This document shows positions 13,551 through 20,462 of a stretch of 23,272 nucleotides of DNA, piece after piece. The notes under the pieces are model-generated. The model was not told where the DNA came from and ran no database searches. It saw nothing but the letters and a program-made list of their open reading frames with translations. Both the position numbers and the translations under genes were made by a program. Within the stretch, counting starts at the first letter, position 1, and each line of letters starts with the position of its first letter. Source of the DNA: a virus; IMG/VR virus record IMGVR_UViG_3300022413_000042, positions 1-23,272 of that record; one strand, 5' to 3'.

Positions 13551-15556
13551 TTGCGATACCTCTTGCCGGCCCAGAGGCTGCAATTGAGCGGCAGCCCTTC
13601 GGACCATTCGGGGTTTGTCAACATGACCCAGCGCAATGTCTGCTCGCATTCATCGACCTCGTCATCGAGCACTTCACAGAGGATCTCGTCGTGGGTGTGG
13701 CCAACTACTGGCCAATCATACTCCTCCATCAAGCGCAGACCGCCCTGGAGGATCTCGGCGGACACGGCTTGGGTGGCGTTCTCAGCCAGCAGACCACCGT
13801 AGAGATCGACACGGGGCCACTCGGTCTCGCCGGCCGCCGGCTTCCAGTTCGCTTTGATGCAAGTCAAGTCGCCACCTTGCAACCGTGGTTGCGGATATGC
13901 AAGAGCTTTGCCGGAGGGAAGAATGCACCACAGGGTATCCCAGTCTTCGTCGTAGACGTAGAACAGGCGTTTGGCATCGTAAGCATAGCCCGGATGCTTC
14001 ATCGCCTTTTTGGCCGCGCCTATGCAGGCGTACCAGAAATTCGGGGCCCACTTGTTGGCGCCACGCCAGCGTTTTACTACCTTGTCGCCAAATTCGTCTT
14101 CGATGTGGATGCCGTAATTGCGTGCCATCGCCTGAAGCGCTCTCAGTGCGCCTTGGAAACCGAGACTGAGTATGGCGACCTTGCCGATCTGGCGGTCGTC
14201 CATGCTCATGCGCGCGGCTTCGCGTTCATACATGTCAGGCAGATCAGGGTTGGCGTCAATTTCGCGGTACTCGTCGAGGATATGGTCAGCCTTGGCCAGC
14301 CACGGCAGAACGCGCGCCTCTATCGAGGACCAGTCGCCGCACACGAACTCGTGATCAGGCGCGGCCATAATCGCCGGGCGCAGCATGCTGGCCAGTGTGT
14401 CCATCACGTTGTGGAATGCCTCGCCCTTGATGATATTCTCACGTACGGCCTCGGGGTCTTCAGCGCAGTCGCGCGTAAAATTATGGACCTGTAACCCGAG
14501 GGATGAGAACCGTCCGGTTTGGACAGCGCCGTCTTTCATATAGGCGCCGCGGACTCGGTCGTCCTCCTCGTCCGCGCGCATGCACATGGCAGTGAATTTC
14601 GATGTCGATGACCGCCCAGCCTCGTCGATCAGCTCGACCAGAGAAATGACGGCGGGATCGAACTCGTGGTCCGACAACAAGATGTTGGAGCGCGCCGTCT
14701 TGTCGAGCGACTGCTTCTTCGTGGTCTCCTTCGTTTTGCGGTCGGTCTTGTAGCGGGTGAGCATCTTGCGGAGCACGTCATCTTCCGCGGCATAGGGTTC
14801 GAGATAATCCTTTAGCCGCTGGAACTGGCGCGGTCGGGTGATGATACCGCCGGTCAACTCGGCTAGCTCTTCGCCGATGGCGGCGGTCTCTTCCTCGGCA
14901 TACTGGGCGGCCGCGGCGGCCAGGTCGAAGTCGATCAGCAGCCCCCGATCGTTGATCTTTTCGGAGATCACGTAGTCAGCGAACTCTTCATCAGTCAGTG
15001 GCGGCGACATCTCCGCAGCCGCGCGCTCGACCTCAACGTCGATCTCGCAGTAGTCGTACAGCTCCTGCAGCAGGACGGGGTCGCGGTTGAACTCGCCCTC
15101 CTCGAAGTTGATCTTGCCATTCTTCCAGGGGATGCAGAGCTTGCGGATCAGCTGCTTGCCGGCGAGTGACTTCTGAGTGCCCAGCTTGAGCGCCTTGCCC
15201 AAATTCTCAAGCGCGCCCGGCAGCGCCCGGCGGCGCGCTTGGGCGGCGGTGCAATAGAAGGCCTCGAGCGGAGGTTCAGGCACGTCGAACTCAGGGCACA
15301 GCACGTACCACGTGATCAAGCGTTCGAACTGGGCGTTGTGCGCATGGATGCTGCGCGGCGCGCCGCGTTCAAAGATCTCGATAATGGGTTCGGGGACCGG
15401 CTGGCCAGGGACCCAGAGCTGCACAGGGTTGTTGTTGATGGCCCAGCCGGCACAGTGGATGCCCGTCGACAGGCTGGTAGCGTAATTGTAGGCGCCGTGC
15501 AGGATCAGGTCGACACGGCCGAGGGTCTCGTAATCAAGGTGAAGGACGTCTATCAT
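13547..15556 (-). CDS. Family A DNA polymerase with 3'-5' exonuclease domain
   Basis: The product is 669 aa from ATG 15556, behind CCGGAGAG. A 16-residue upstream extension is rejected because the exonuclease motif begins right after this Met. Exo I is LHLDYET (D8, E10), Exo II HNAQFER (N74 with Glu78 where Asp is usual), and Exo III Y169-CEI-D173. The polymerase palm has motif A GDWSSIEAR (D408, E413), motif B R455-QIG-K459 with Leu463 and Phe467, and motif C THDE (H622, D623). There is no 5' nuclease domain, as is common in phage versions. Leu463 aligns with E. coli Pol I Phe762. The gene is separated from the SSB-like gene by a 104-base leader containing a perfect hairpin and is coupled to the zinc-finger gene downstream. 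Confidence 0.95.
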   Translation of the reverse strand: MIDVLHLDYETLGRVDLILHGAYNYATSLSTGIHCAGWAINNNPVQLWVPGQPVPEPIIEIFERGAPRSIHAHNAQFERLITWYVLCPEFDVPEPPLEAFYCTAAQARRRALPGALENLGKALKLGTQKSLAGKQLIRKLCIPWKNGKINFEEGEFNRDPVLLQELYDYCEIDVEVERAAAEMSPPLTDEEFADYVISEKINDRGLLIDFDLAAAAAQYAEEETAAIGEELAELTGGIITRPRQFQRLKDYLEPYAAEDDVLRKMLTRYKTDRKTKETTKKQSLDKTARSNILLSDHEFDPAVISLVELIDEAGRSSTSKFTAMCMRADEEDDRVRGAYMKDGAVQTGRFSSLGLQVHNFTRDCAEDPEAVRENIIKGEAFHNVMDTLASMLRPAIMAAPDHEFVCGDWSSIEARVLPWLAKADHILDEYREIDANPDLPDMYEREAARMSMDDRQIGKVAILSLGFQGALRALQAMARNYGIHIEDEFGDKVVKRWRGANKWAPNFWYACIGAAKKAMKHPGYAYDAKRLFYVYDEDWDTLWCILPSGKALAYPQPRLQGGDLTCIKANWKPAAGETEWPRVDLYGGLLAENATQAVSAEILQGGLRLMEEYDWPVVGHTHDEILCEVLDDEVDECEQTLRWVMLTNPEWSEGLPLNCSLWAGKRYRK

Positions 15557-15579
15557 GGTGCTCTCCGGTGGGCGGAAGA

Positions 15580-15619
15580 CCGGGCGGCTGCAGGTGAGGG
15601 GCACTCAACAGCCGCCCGG
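15580..15619 (-). promoter_or_regulatory. Strong hairpin in the polymerase leader
   Basis: On the - strand, CCGGGCGGCTG (15619-15609) pairs perfectly over 11 bp with CAGCCGCCCGG (15590-15580). The 18-base loop itself contains TGAG-TGCCC-CTCA. The structure ends 24 bases before the polymerase ATG and close to its ribosome site. No T-run follows, so it is more likely an attenuating, processing or stability element than an intrinsic terminator. Confidence 0.5.
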
Positions 15620-15660
15620 CGGGGAGTGAGGCGCGGTGTTCTTACACGCCCCTGTGTTGG

Positions 15661-16458
15661 TTAGCCGGTGCGGCGACGCCGACGCTTCGGAGCGTCCTCA
15701 GCCGGGGCCTCGGCAGCTTTCTCAACCGGATCAGCCTTGCGCCGCGTGCGCTTGGGCTTCTCTTCCGGCTCGACTTCCACGACCTCAGCTTCGACGACGT
15801 CACCAACGTCGCCGTCCTCGATCACTTCGACCTCTTCGTCTTCGAGATCTTCAACGCCAGCGCTGTTGCCGCCCGCATCAAGCCAATCGACAATCTTGAA
15901 CACAGGCGTGTAGATCTTGCCGTACTTCTTGTGCTTGTAATGGTCGTTGCGCAGGTGGAACACCGGGATCGGCGCCGCGCCTGCTTCGATCTGGGCGAGG
16001 ATCTCGTCGATCAGCGAGTTCAGCTCGCGGACGCCCGACTTCGAGTTGACCTTGTAGACCACCTCGAGGCCTTCATCCTCGCCAGACATGCACTTCATGC
16101 CGATGCTGAGCTGATCGCCCCAGCTCCCGCCTTCGCGATGAGGCAACTCGCCTTTGAGCGGGATCTCGGCGCCGGCGTCGTACATGACTTCGTCGAGCGG
16201 GCCGCCCCCGCGGGCGTCCTCGTTGGTGGGCCAGCAGATGTAACCCTGCGAGATCGAAGCGGGGTTGGCCGCCCATGTGCTGTCGTCTTCAGGGACTTCC
16301 TCTTCGGCACCATACGACCACTCGCCGTCTTTCGCCATCTTGAGGTAGATCGAGCCGTCGGACGACCGCGGGCGGGTCTGCTTGAAGCGCTGCAGTCGTG
16401 TCTGCAGGGCTCCGGTGGCGAGGGCCTTGCCCTCGAATGGTGTGACTTGGTTGCTCAT
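15661..16458 (-). CDS. Putative ssDNA-binding protein (phage replication cluster)
   Basis: The product is 265 aa; ATG 16458 overlaps the stop of the DUF2800 gene (ATGA). Residues 1-200 are a mixed alpha/beta domain with landmarks WAANPASISQGYICW, GGSWGDQLSIGM, NSKSGVRELNSLIDEIL, PIPVFHLRNDHYKHKKYGKI and TPVFKIVDWLD. This is the pattern of phage proteins found immediately upstream of family A polymerases and treated as SSB-like. It is followed by a highly acidic stretch (about 203-235) and a basic tail ending RRRRRTG. Acidic C-terminal regions are typical of SSBs, but the added basic terminus is not. Assignment to single-strand binding is by position and architecture, not by a definite OB-fold motif. 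Confidence 0.65.
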   Translation of the reverse strand: MSNQVTPFEGKALATGALQTRLQRFKQTRPRSSDGSIYLKMAKDGEWSYGAEEEVPEDDSTWAANPASISQGYICWPTNEDARGGGPLDEVMYDAGAEIPLKGELPHREGGSWGDQLSIGMKCMSGEDEGLEVVYKVNSKSGVRELNSLIDEILAQIEAGAAPIPVFHLRNDHYKHKKYGKIYTPVFKIVDWLDAGGNSAGVEDLEDEEVEVIEDGDVGDVVEAEVVEVEPEEKPKRTRRKADPVEKAAEAPAEDAPKRRRRRTG

Positions 16459-17636
16459 GCCTTGATTCCTTTCAGCTTCTCCAGTTTTGACGTCGTGTCT
16501 CCCACCGCCTCACGCGGGTCATCCGCAGGCACCAGGGTCGTTCCAGAGGAGTGCGACGTGATCAGCTCCTCAAGCTTCGCGGTGCGAATTGTTTTCGCCC
16601 GTTTGGAAGATGTGTTGGCCTTCATCCACTTCTCGGCTTGCGCCGGCGAGATGAGCTTGACGGGGTACATGTCCACCTTGGTCATGCGCATGTTGCGCAG
16701 CTTCTTGGCGGCCTCAGCCTCGTCTTCCCATTTGCGAGTGGCGCGCTTCTGTACCAGCTTCCAGCCAGCGATGACAGTGCCCCGTTCCAGCTCTGCGTGC
16801 GCAAGCTTTTTAACGGCGTTGGCCCATTCAAGGGCCTCCTCAGCCAACGGCAGCAGTACAGCCAGGTCGCGGCTGGGCATGTGCTCGTTGGACGGTTTGC
16901 CCTCGGCGGCCTCCTTGGCCAGCATCTGGACCTTGCGGATCTTCTCGTGTTTGGCCGGGCACAGTGCCTTGGCCGGGCAGAAGGTACAGTGCGAGCCCTC
17001 GCGCAGCGGGACGTTGGTGTCCTCGACGCAGGCCCACGCGGCGATCAGGTCCTTCTCGAACTCGTCGACCTCCGCATGTGTGAACTGCCAGACTTTAGGC
17101 TCATGGTCGAAACCGGGCTGCACGATGATCCCGAAAATCTTGTCGTGCTTGAACATGTTGGGGTAGTCGTGGCGGGCGGCGGACGCACAGAAGAGTAGCT
17201 GCTTGTTGTCCTCCGCGTCGACTTCGACGCCGCGCCCGAACTTCCAATCGAGGATCGCCGTGTACTCGTCGGTCTGGCCGATGACATCGGCAGTACCGAA
17301 GCTGTCAGGGATGCCTGGGAAGTTGACCGTCTTTTCAAGGAAGAACTCGAACCGCTCATCGAACAGCTTGTCGAACGCGGAGACCGCCGGCACGATCATC
17401 TCCTGGTAAAGGTCCTTGGTGACCGCACCCCACCGGGTCTCAAGGCCGATCACGTCTTCCTGGTTCTCGAATTCGTCGTTGAGGATCCGCTCGCACGCCT
17501 CGTGCAGCATGGAACCTTCGGCCGCATACTCGGACTCTTCGTTTGGAACGTCTTTGGAAAGGGTATAGGACCTCGGGCAGGCGATAACGCGCGCTGCGCT
17601 GGATGACCCCACGGTGTTGGAATGAAGGGTGGTCAT
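16455..17636 (-). CDS. DUF2800 family Cas4/RecB-like PD-(D/E)XK nuclease with Fe-S cysteines
   Basis: The product is 393 aa from ATG 17636, behind CGGAGAG. Nuclease motifs occur in order: GSMLHEACE (H45), FGTADVIG (D117), ILDWKFG (D130, K132) and QLLFCASA (Q146). Four cysteines, one near the N-terminus (AC20PRSY) and three later (HC217TFC220PAKALC226), match the split Fe-S cluster pattern of Cas4/AddB-type exonucleases. The C-terminal 150 residues are helical and basic. DUF2800 proteins are common in phage replication modules beside an SSB-like protein and a family A polymerase. DNA-end processing or recombination-dependent replication is the likely role. It is the first gene after the terminator at 17750-17791, so a promoter should lie in 17637-17749. 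Confidence 0.88.
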   Translation of the reverse strand: MTTLHSNTVGSSSAARVIACPRSYTLSKDVPNEESEYAAEGSMLHEACERILNDEFENQEDVIGLETRWGAVTKDLYQEMIVPAVSAFDKLFDERFEFFLEKTVNFPGIPDSFGTADVIGQTDEYTAILDWKFGRGVEVDAEDNKQLLFCASAARHDYPNMFKHDKIFGIIVQPGFDHEPKVWQFTHAEVDEFEKDLIAAWACVEDTNVPLREGSHCTFCPAKALCPAKHEKIRKVQMLAKEAAEGKPSNEHMPSRDLAVLLPLAEEALEWANAVKKLAHAELERGTVIAGWKLVQKRATRKWEDEAEAAKKLRNMRMTKVDMYPVKLISPAQAEKWMKANTSSKRAKTIRTAKLEELITSHSSGTTLVPADDPREAVGDTTSKLEKLKGIKA

Positions 17637-17654
17637 GGTGGTGTTCTCTCCGTT

Positions 17655-17676
17655 TCTGTCTTCGTGTCTGTCTTCG
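17655..17676 (-). repeat. Two tandem 10-bp direct repeats upstream of the DUF2800 gene
   Basis: TCTGTCTTCG occurs at 17655-17664 and again at 17667-17676 (12-base period), 19 bases before the DUF2800 start on the - strand. On the transcribed strand the units read CGAAGACAGA. A CTATAA box (17683-17678) sits immediately upstream in the direction of transcription, but without a convincing -35. The repeats could be an operator or a leader RNA element. Confidence 0.4.
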
Positions 17677-17749
17677 CTTATAGCCGCCAGTGGCGGGCTC
17701 AGGGTTCAGAAGATGGCGATGACAGATACAAATTGCAAGGACTAATTAG

Positions 17750-17791
17750 AAAAAACTTTGGGGCCGCAAGCTGTGGTGGGCTTGCGGCCCC
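17750..17791 (-). terminator. Rho-independent terminator ending the upstream replication-arm unit
   Basis: GGGGCCGCAAGC (17760-17771) and GCTTGCGGCCCC (17780-17791) form a perfect 12-bp stem with an 8-base loop. In the - direction it is followed by AAAG and six T residues (17755-17750). It lies 13 bases beyond the stop of the glycine-rich gene and splits the leftward arm into two transcription units. Confidence 0.88.
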
Positions 17792-17803
17792 TGGTCGCTA
17801 CAT

Positions 17804-18151
17804 TTAGTCGAACAGCCCGGACAGGAATGCCTTGATGGCCTCCAAACCGATACTGCCTTTGGGACGACTGCCGCCCGATTGGCCGGTGATGTTGCCACAT
17901 TGGTGCCCTTGACAATCGGCGCCGCCGCCCTCGCCGCCACCATTGGCACCGCTGTTGCCTTCGCCACCGAGACCGCCGAAGCCGCCATCACCGCTGTCGC
18001 CACCGTCACCGCCTCCGTGGCCGCCGCCGGATCCGCTGCCCGTGGCGTGAGCCATGGAGCTGCCACCGTCGCCGGAGATCCCGCCACTCCACTCGGGCAA
18101 AAAAGCCGCCAAGAACAGAGCCAAGGCGAGTGTCGCAAAAATTCGAAGCAT
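17804..18151 (-). CDS. Secreted glycine-rich protein
   Basis: The product is 115 aa. ATG 18151 is chosen over an adjacent TTG because AGGAG lies 7 bases before it. Residues 1-20 are a clear signal peptide (MLRIFATLALALFLAAF), followed by an extremely Gly-rich region (about 23-80) dominated by GG, GD and GS repeats. A segment with two cysteines follows (ADCQGHQCGN), then a hydrophobic C-terminal helix (GLEAIKAFLSGLF). No lipobox is present. The protein should be exported, which is unusual for a gene at the end of a replication-arm operon. The repeat-like sequence also raises GC content locally. A cell-envelope or exclusion role is possible; no family is recognised. Confidence 0.65.
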   Translation of the reverse strand: MLRIFATLALALFLAAFLPEWSGGISGDGGSSMAHATGSGSGGGHGGGDGGDSGDGGFGGLGGEGNSGANGGGEGGGADCQGHQCGNITGQSGGSRPKGSIGLEAIKAFLSGLFD

Positions 18152-18163
18152 CAATATTCTCCT

Positions 18164-19426
18164 CTACGTTATGGCGCCCTGGTACAGGGTGCCTTCATCA
18201 GGTGCGCCGAGAAACAGGTCGTGCTCAGAGATCACGCCCCGGGTCTTCTCAACCACCAACATGGTCTGCCGCGCGCCTTCGGCGCCGAGGCGTAGCCCGT
18301 GAGCGTACTCTGAATAGCCGATAATCGACCCATTTGACCAGCCGAATGGTGATCGCATCGTGGTATGGAAGTGCCCAGTCATGATAAAGTGAGGCGGTTT
18401 CGAGAACTTGGTGTACTCGTTCAGGATCGACTTGTGCCCGCGGGCGATAGGTGCAGCTGCACCGACGAACCCGCGGCCGCCGCCTGTGCCCATGCGGTCT
18501 CCGTGTGTGCATAGAAACCGCCAGTCGTAAATCGGAACGATGGCGTCTATCGAACTGGAGCGGTAGAACGTGACGTCCGCGTCGGTATGCCGCAGTGCCA
18601 TCTCAGCAAAGTCGAGCACGAGATTGTCGAAGCTGTTGCGCAGCACAAGTTTTGATTGTGGCTTCATGGTGGCCCGGCCATGGTTGCCGGGGCTGTCGTA
18701 GACCCGGATCGGGAGGCCGGTCGCCGTCGCGAGTTTGAGCAGCCCACCAGCGATGTGCTCGCCACCCTGCTTGACGCTCTCAGGTATGGTGAGGTCATCG
18801 GTAGCCACCAGCTCGGGGTGGAGCGCGCCCGAGATGAGGTCGCCGCCTATCCAGACCACGATCTCATCCGGAGGATCACCCGTCCAGTGTTCCGTTGCGA
18901 GCGACGAGACGATTCCGAACATGCGAGAAAGGCGAGTCTTGGCGATATCTTCGTTGTAGCGATTGAGCCCCGCCATCTCGTCGAGGTTGACCACTTCGCC
19001 CAGGTGCCAGTCGGATAGCGCCAGAAAGATAGAGCGGGCTTTCCTGTCGGTTTTGCTATCGATCGCCGGTGCCAATTGCGGCCGCGGAGGGACGGCGGTG
19101 AGCCGCATGATCTCGCTGCGCCAGTCTTCCGCCTGGACTGCTCGCTGCTGGGAGGCCTTTAGCTGCAGCCGTGTGGCTCCGAGCTGGTCGCGCAGCCGGC
19201 GTTCGATGATAGGGTCGGTCGGCGGTGCTTCCGGCTCGACCCGGTCGACCGGCTTCGGGAGCCAAGACGACGGCGTAAGGCCGTCAGACAAAGCCATGTT
19301 GTGTTGATGCTGCAGCGTAGTTCTGGAGATGCCCATGGCTTTGGAGGCCGGGAGCACACCGCCATACATGTAAGCAGCATCTACAGCACGCTGTTTGATT
19401 TCCTGACTAAGTGATTTGCGAGACAT
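18164..19426 (-). CDS. HTH plus metallophosphoesterase protein
   Basis: The product is 420 aa from ATG 19426, with a weak GGGGTG site. Residues 5-45 form a helix-turn-helix (IKQRAVDAAYMYGGVLPASK, then AMGISRTTLQHQ). Residues 75-105 are a charged helical linker. Residues 130-400 are a calcineurin-like metallophosphoesterase with all five motifs: D139-W-H141, GGD196, GN248H249, TH308GD and GH352FH354. Such HTH-MPE proteins occur in phages of alpha- and gammaproteobacteria with unknown substrate. The two domains suggest a nuclease or phosphodiesterase brought to specific DNA, comparable to Mre11/SbcD-type enzymes, but the partner ATPase is absent. Its stop is 12 bases from the glycine-rich gene start. 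Confidence 0.9.
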   Translation of the reverse strand: MSRKSLSQEIKQRAVDAAYMYGGVLPASKAMGISRTTLQHQHNMALSDGLTPSSWLPKPVDRVEPEAPPTDPIIERRLRDQLGATRLQLKASQQRAVQAEDWRSEIMRLTAVPPRPQLAPAIDSKTDRKARSIFLALSDWHLGEVVNLDEMAGLNRYNEDIAKTRLSRMFGIVSSLATEHWTGDPPDEIVVWIGGDLISGALHPELVATDDLTIPESVKQGGEHIAGGLLKLATATGLPIRVYDSPGNHGRATMKPQSKLVLRNSFDNLVLDFAEMALRHTDADVTFYRSSSIDAIVPIYDWRFLCTHGDRMGTGGGRGFVGAAAPIARGHKSILNEYTKFSKPPHFIMTGHFHTTMRSPFGWSNGSIIGYSEYAHGLRLGAEGARQTMLVVEKTRGVISEHDLFLGAPDEGTLYQGAIT

Positions 19427-19530
19427 ATTGTCACCCCTATGAGTTGCGATGTTGATGCTTGTTTTTATATCTTATAACCGCCGCCCTTATAGTTCTTATT
19501 CAGTACTTCTTGCCCTCCAGACTAGAGCGT

Positions 19531-19803
19531 TTACACCAGGAACACTGTAACAACCACTATGATGAGGGCAAGAGCGGCGCTCGCCGGGAACAGCTCTGTC
19601 AGCTTGAGCTCGGGTACGTCAGCATGCTCGAGGTCCTCGCGCATGACAGGCAGTCCGGCCAGCACGCGCAGCTCGCACCGCAGGCGCGCGATAGGCCAGC
19701 CTTTGTCCATGCCTTTCTCGATCAGCTGCAGAGCTTCGACCGGCATCTCCGGACCAAACCATTCCTGCAGTTCTTCGACCGTGATCAGGTTCTTGTTACT
19801 CAT
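19531..19803 (-). CDS. Small tail-anchored membrane protein
   Basis: The product is 90 aa from ATG 19803; a GTG at 19809 in frame, overlapping the previous stop, is an alternative. Residues 1-65 are soluble and helical (NLITVEELQEWFGPEMPVEA, then EKGMDKGWPIARLRCELRVL). The last 17 residues form a membrane anchor (ALALIIVVVTVFLV). It is separated from the tiny membrane gene upstream by 2 bases. The 104-base gap 19427-19530 on its other side is AT-rich, with TTATAA boxes near 19470-19490 that may be a promoter for the phosphoesterase gene. No family is recognised. Confidence 0.65.
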   Translation of the reverse strand: MSNKNLITVEELQEWFGPEMPVEALQLIEKGMDKGWPIARLRCELRVLAGLPVMREDLEHADVPELKLTELFPASAALALIIVVVTVFLV

Positions 19804-19805
19804 AA

Positions 19806-19907
19806 TCACAACACCAACTTCACAAAAAAGAAGACCGTGACGAAGACCACGAGGCCGATGACCGTCGGCCAGAGTGATCCGCTGTGTTCGGTATCAACGT
19901 TGCTCAC
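19806..19907 (-). CDS. Tiny (33-aa) single-span membrane protein
   Basis: GTG 19907 overlaps the preceding stop (GTGA) and has AAGGAG at good spacing inside the upstream gene. The product has a short polar N-terminus (MSNVDTEHSGSLW) followed by a membrane segment (TVIGLVVFVTVFFFV) and ends KLVL. The coupling, strong ribosome site and clean hydrophobic helix support a real gene despite its size. The basic end predicts the C-terminus inside. It lies between two other small genes with or next to membrane segments. Confidence 0.62.
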   Translation of the reverse strand: MSNVDTEHSGSLWPTVIGLVVFVTVFFFVKLVL

Positions 19908-20335
19908 TTGTTTTCTCCTTCGGGTTTGTCAGGACGGATACGCGCTACGCCCTGCTCTTGCATCAGCTTTTCCTGCTGATAAATGAAACGGGTCAGGACG
20001 TCGAATACGTCGGGATGCATGACGCAGATGGTGAGCCGGCGGTCCAGGCCAGTACCGTCATGGCCACGGCGGTCGAACTGGTCTTCTTTGTAGACCCCCG
20101 GCGGCGTGAAGAACATGTCTTGCTTGTGGTATTGCGACTGCTGCAAGAGGCAGTCGGCCAGCTGGCGTGACGAAACCGAGTAGAAGTAGCGGTCCAGCTC
20201 CTCCGCGTCGCGCATCTCCAGCATCAAGCTGTCCATGTGCTGCTGGGTGGCGAACGTCTGGACCTTGGCGAGCGCTTCCTTGGCGGCCTCGAACGCGATG
20301 GCCGGCATGGCGATGGGAGATGTGCGATCAGTCAT
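19904..20335 (-). CDS. Replication-arm protein of unknown function
   Basis: The product is 143 aa from ATG 20335, behind GGAGAAAG. The frame is open further upstream but the extension has no ribosome site. The sequence is mostly helical and charged: a helical N-terminal half (AFEAAKEALAKVQTFATQQH, then DSLMLEMRDAEELDRYF), a central FTPPGVYKEDQFDRRG loop and a C-terminal helix (VFDVLTRFIYQQEKLMQEQG) with a basic tail. No catalytic motif or membrane span is visible. It is bracketed by two tiny membrane protein genes and shares an operon with the SNF2 helicase. I do not recognise a family. Confidence 0.72.
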   Translation of the reverse strand: MTDRTSPIAMPAIAFEAAKEALAKVQTFATQQHMDSLMLEMRDAEELDRYFYSVSSRQLADCLLQQSQYHKQDMFFTPPGVYKEDQFDRRGHDGTGLDRRLTICVMHPDVFDVLTRFIYQQEKLMQEQGVARIRPDKPEGENK

Positions 20336-20346
20336 ATGCTTTCTCC

Positions 20347-20451
20347 TCAGTTGAGTATGCCAGGAAAATTGAACGGACCCCCGCCAAACAGCACGCGCAT
20401 CAAAAACAATGCGCACCCCAACATCCCAAACCCTATAAAAATACCTCTCAT
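20347..20451 (-). CDS. Tiny (34-aa) single-span membrane protein
   Basis: ATG 20451 follows AGGAGA at about 7 bases, a site overlapping the end of the helicase gene. The product (MRGIFIGFGMLGCALFLMRV, then LFGGGPFNFPGILN) has one hydrophobic helix flanked by Arg residues and a Gly/Pro-rich tail. Its stop is 11 bases before the next start. Helicase, tiny gene and next gene are therefore spaced like a normal operon. Function is unknown; a toxin, membrane-localising or exclusion peptide is possible. Confidence 0.6.
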   Translation of the reverse strand: MRGIFIGFGMLGCALFLMRVLFGGGPFNFPGILN

Positions 20452-20462
20452 ATCCGTCTCTC

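Noticed and set aside
13544-14494. 316-codon + strand frame antisense to the polymerase
   Set aside because: It lies wholly opposite conserved polymerase motifs, and high GC content keeps the opposite frame free of stops.
15557-15604. 16-residue N-terminal extension of the polymerase
   Set aside because: It begins inside the leader hairpin, has no ribosome site, and precedes the normal start of the exonuclease domain.
15931-17166. Very long open frame (411 codons) on the + strand, antisense to the SSB-like and nuclease genes
   Set aside because: It mirrors two well-recognised - strand genes. Its protein is low-complexity (rich in S, R, A and L), has no ribosome site and matches no known domain.
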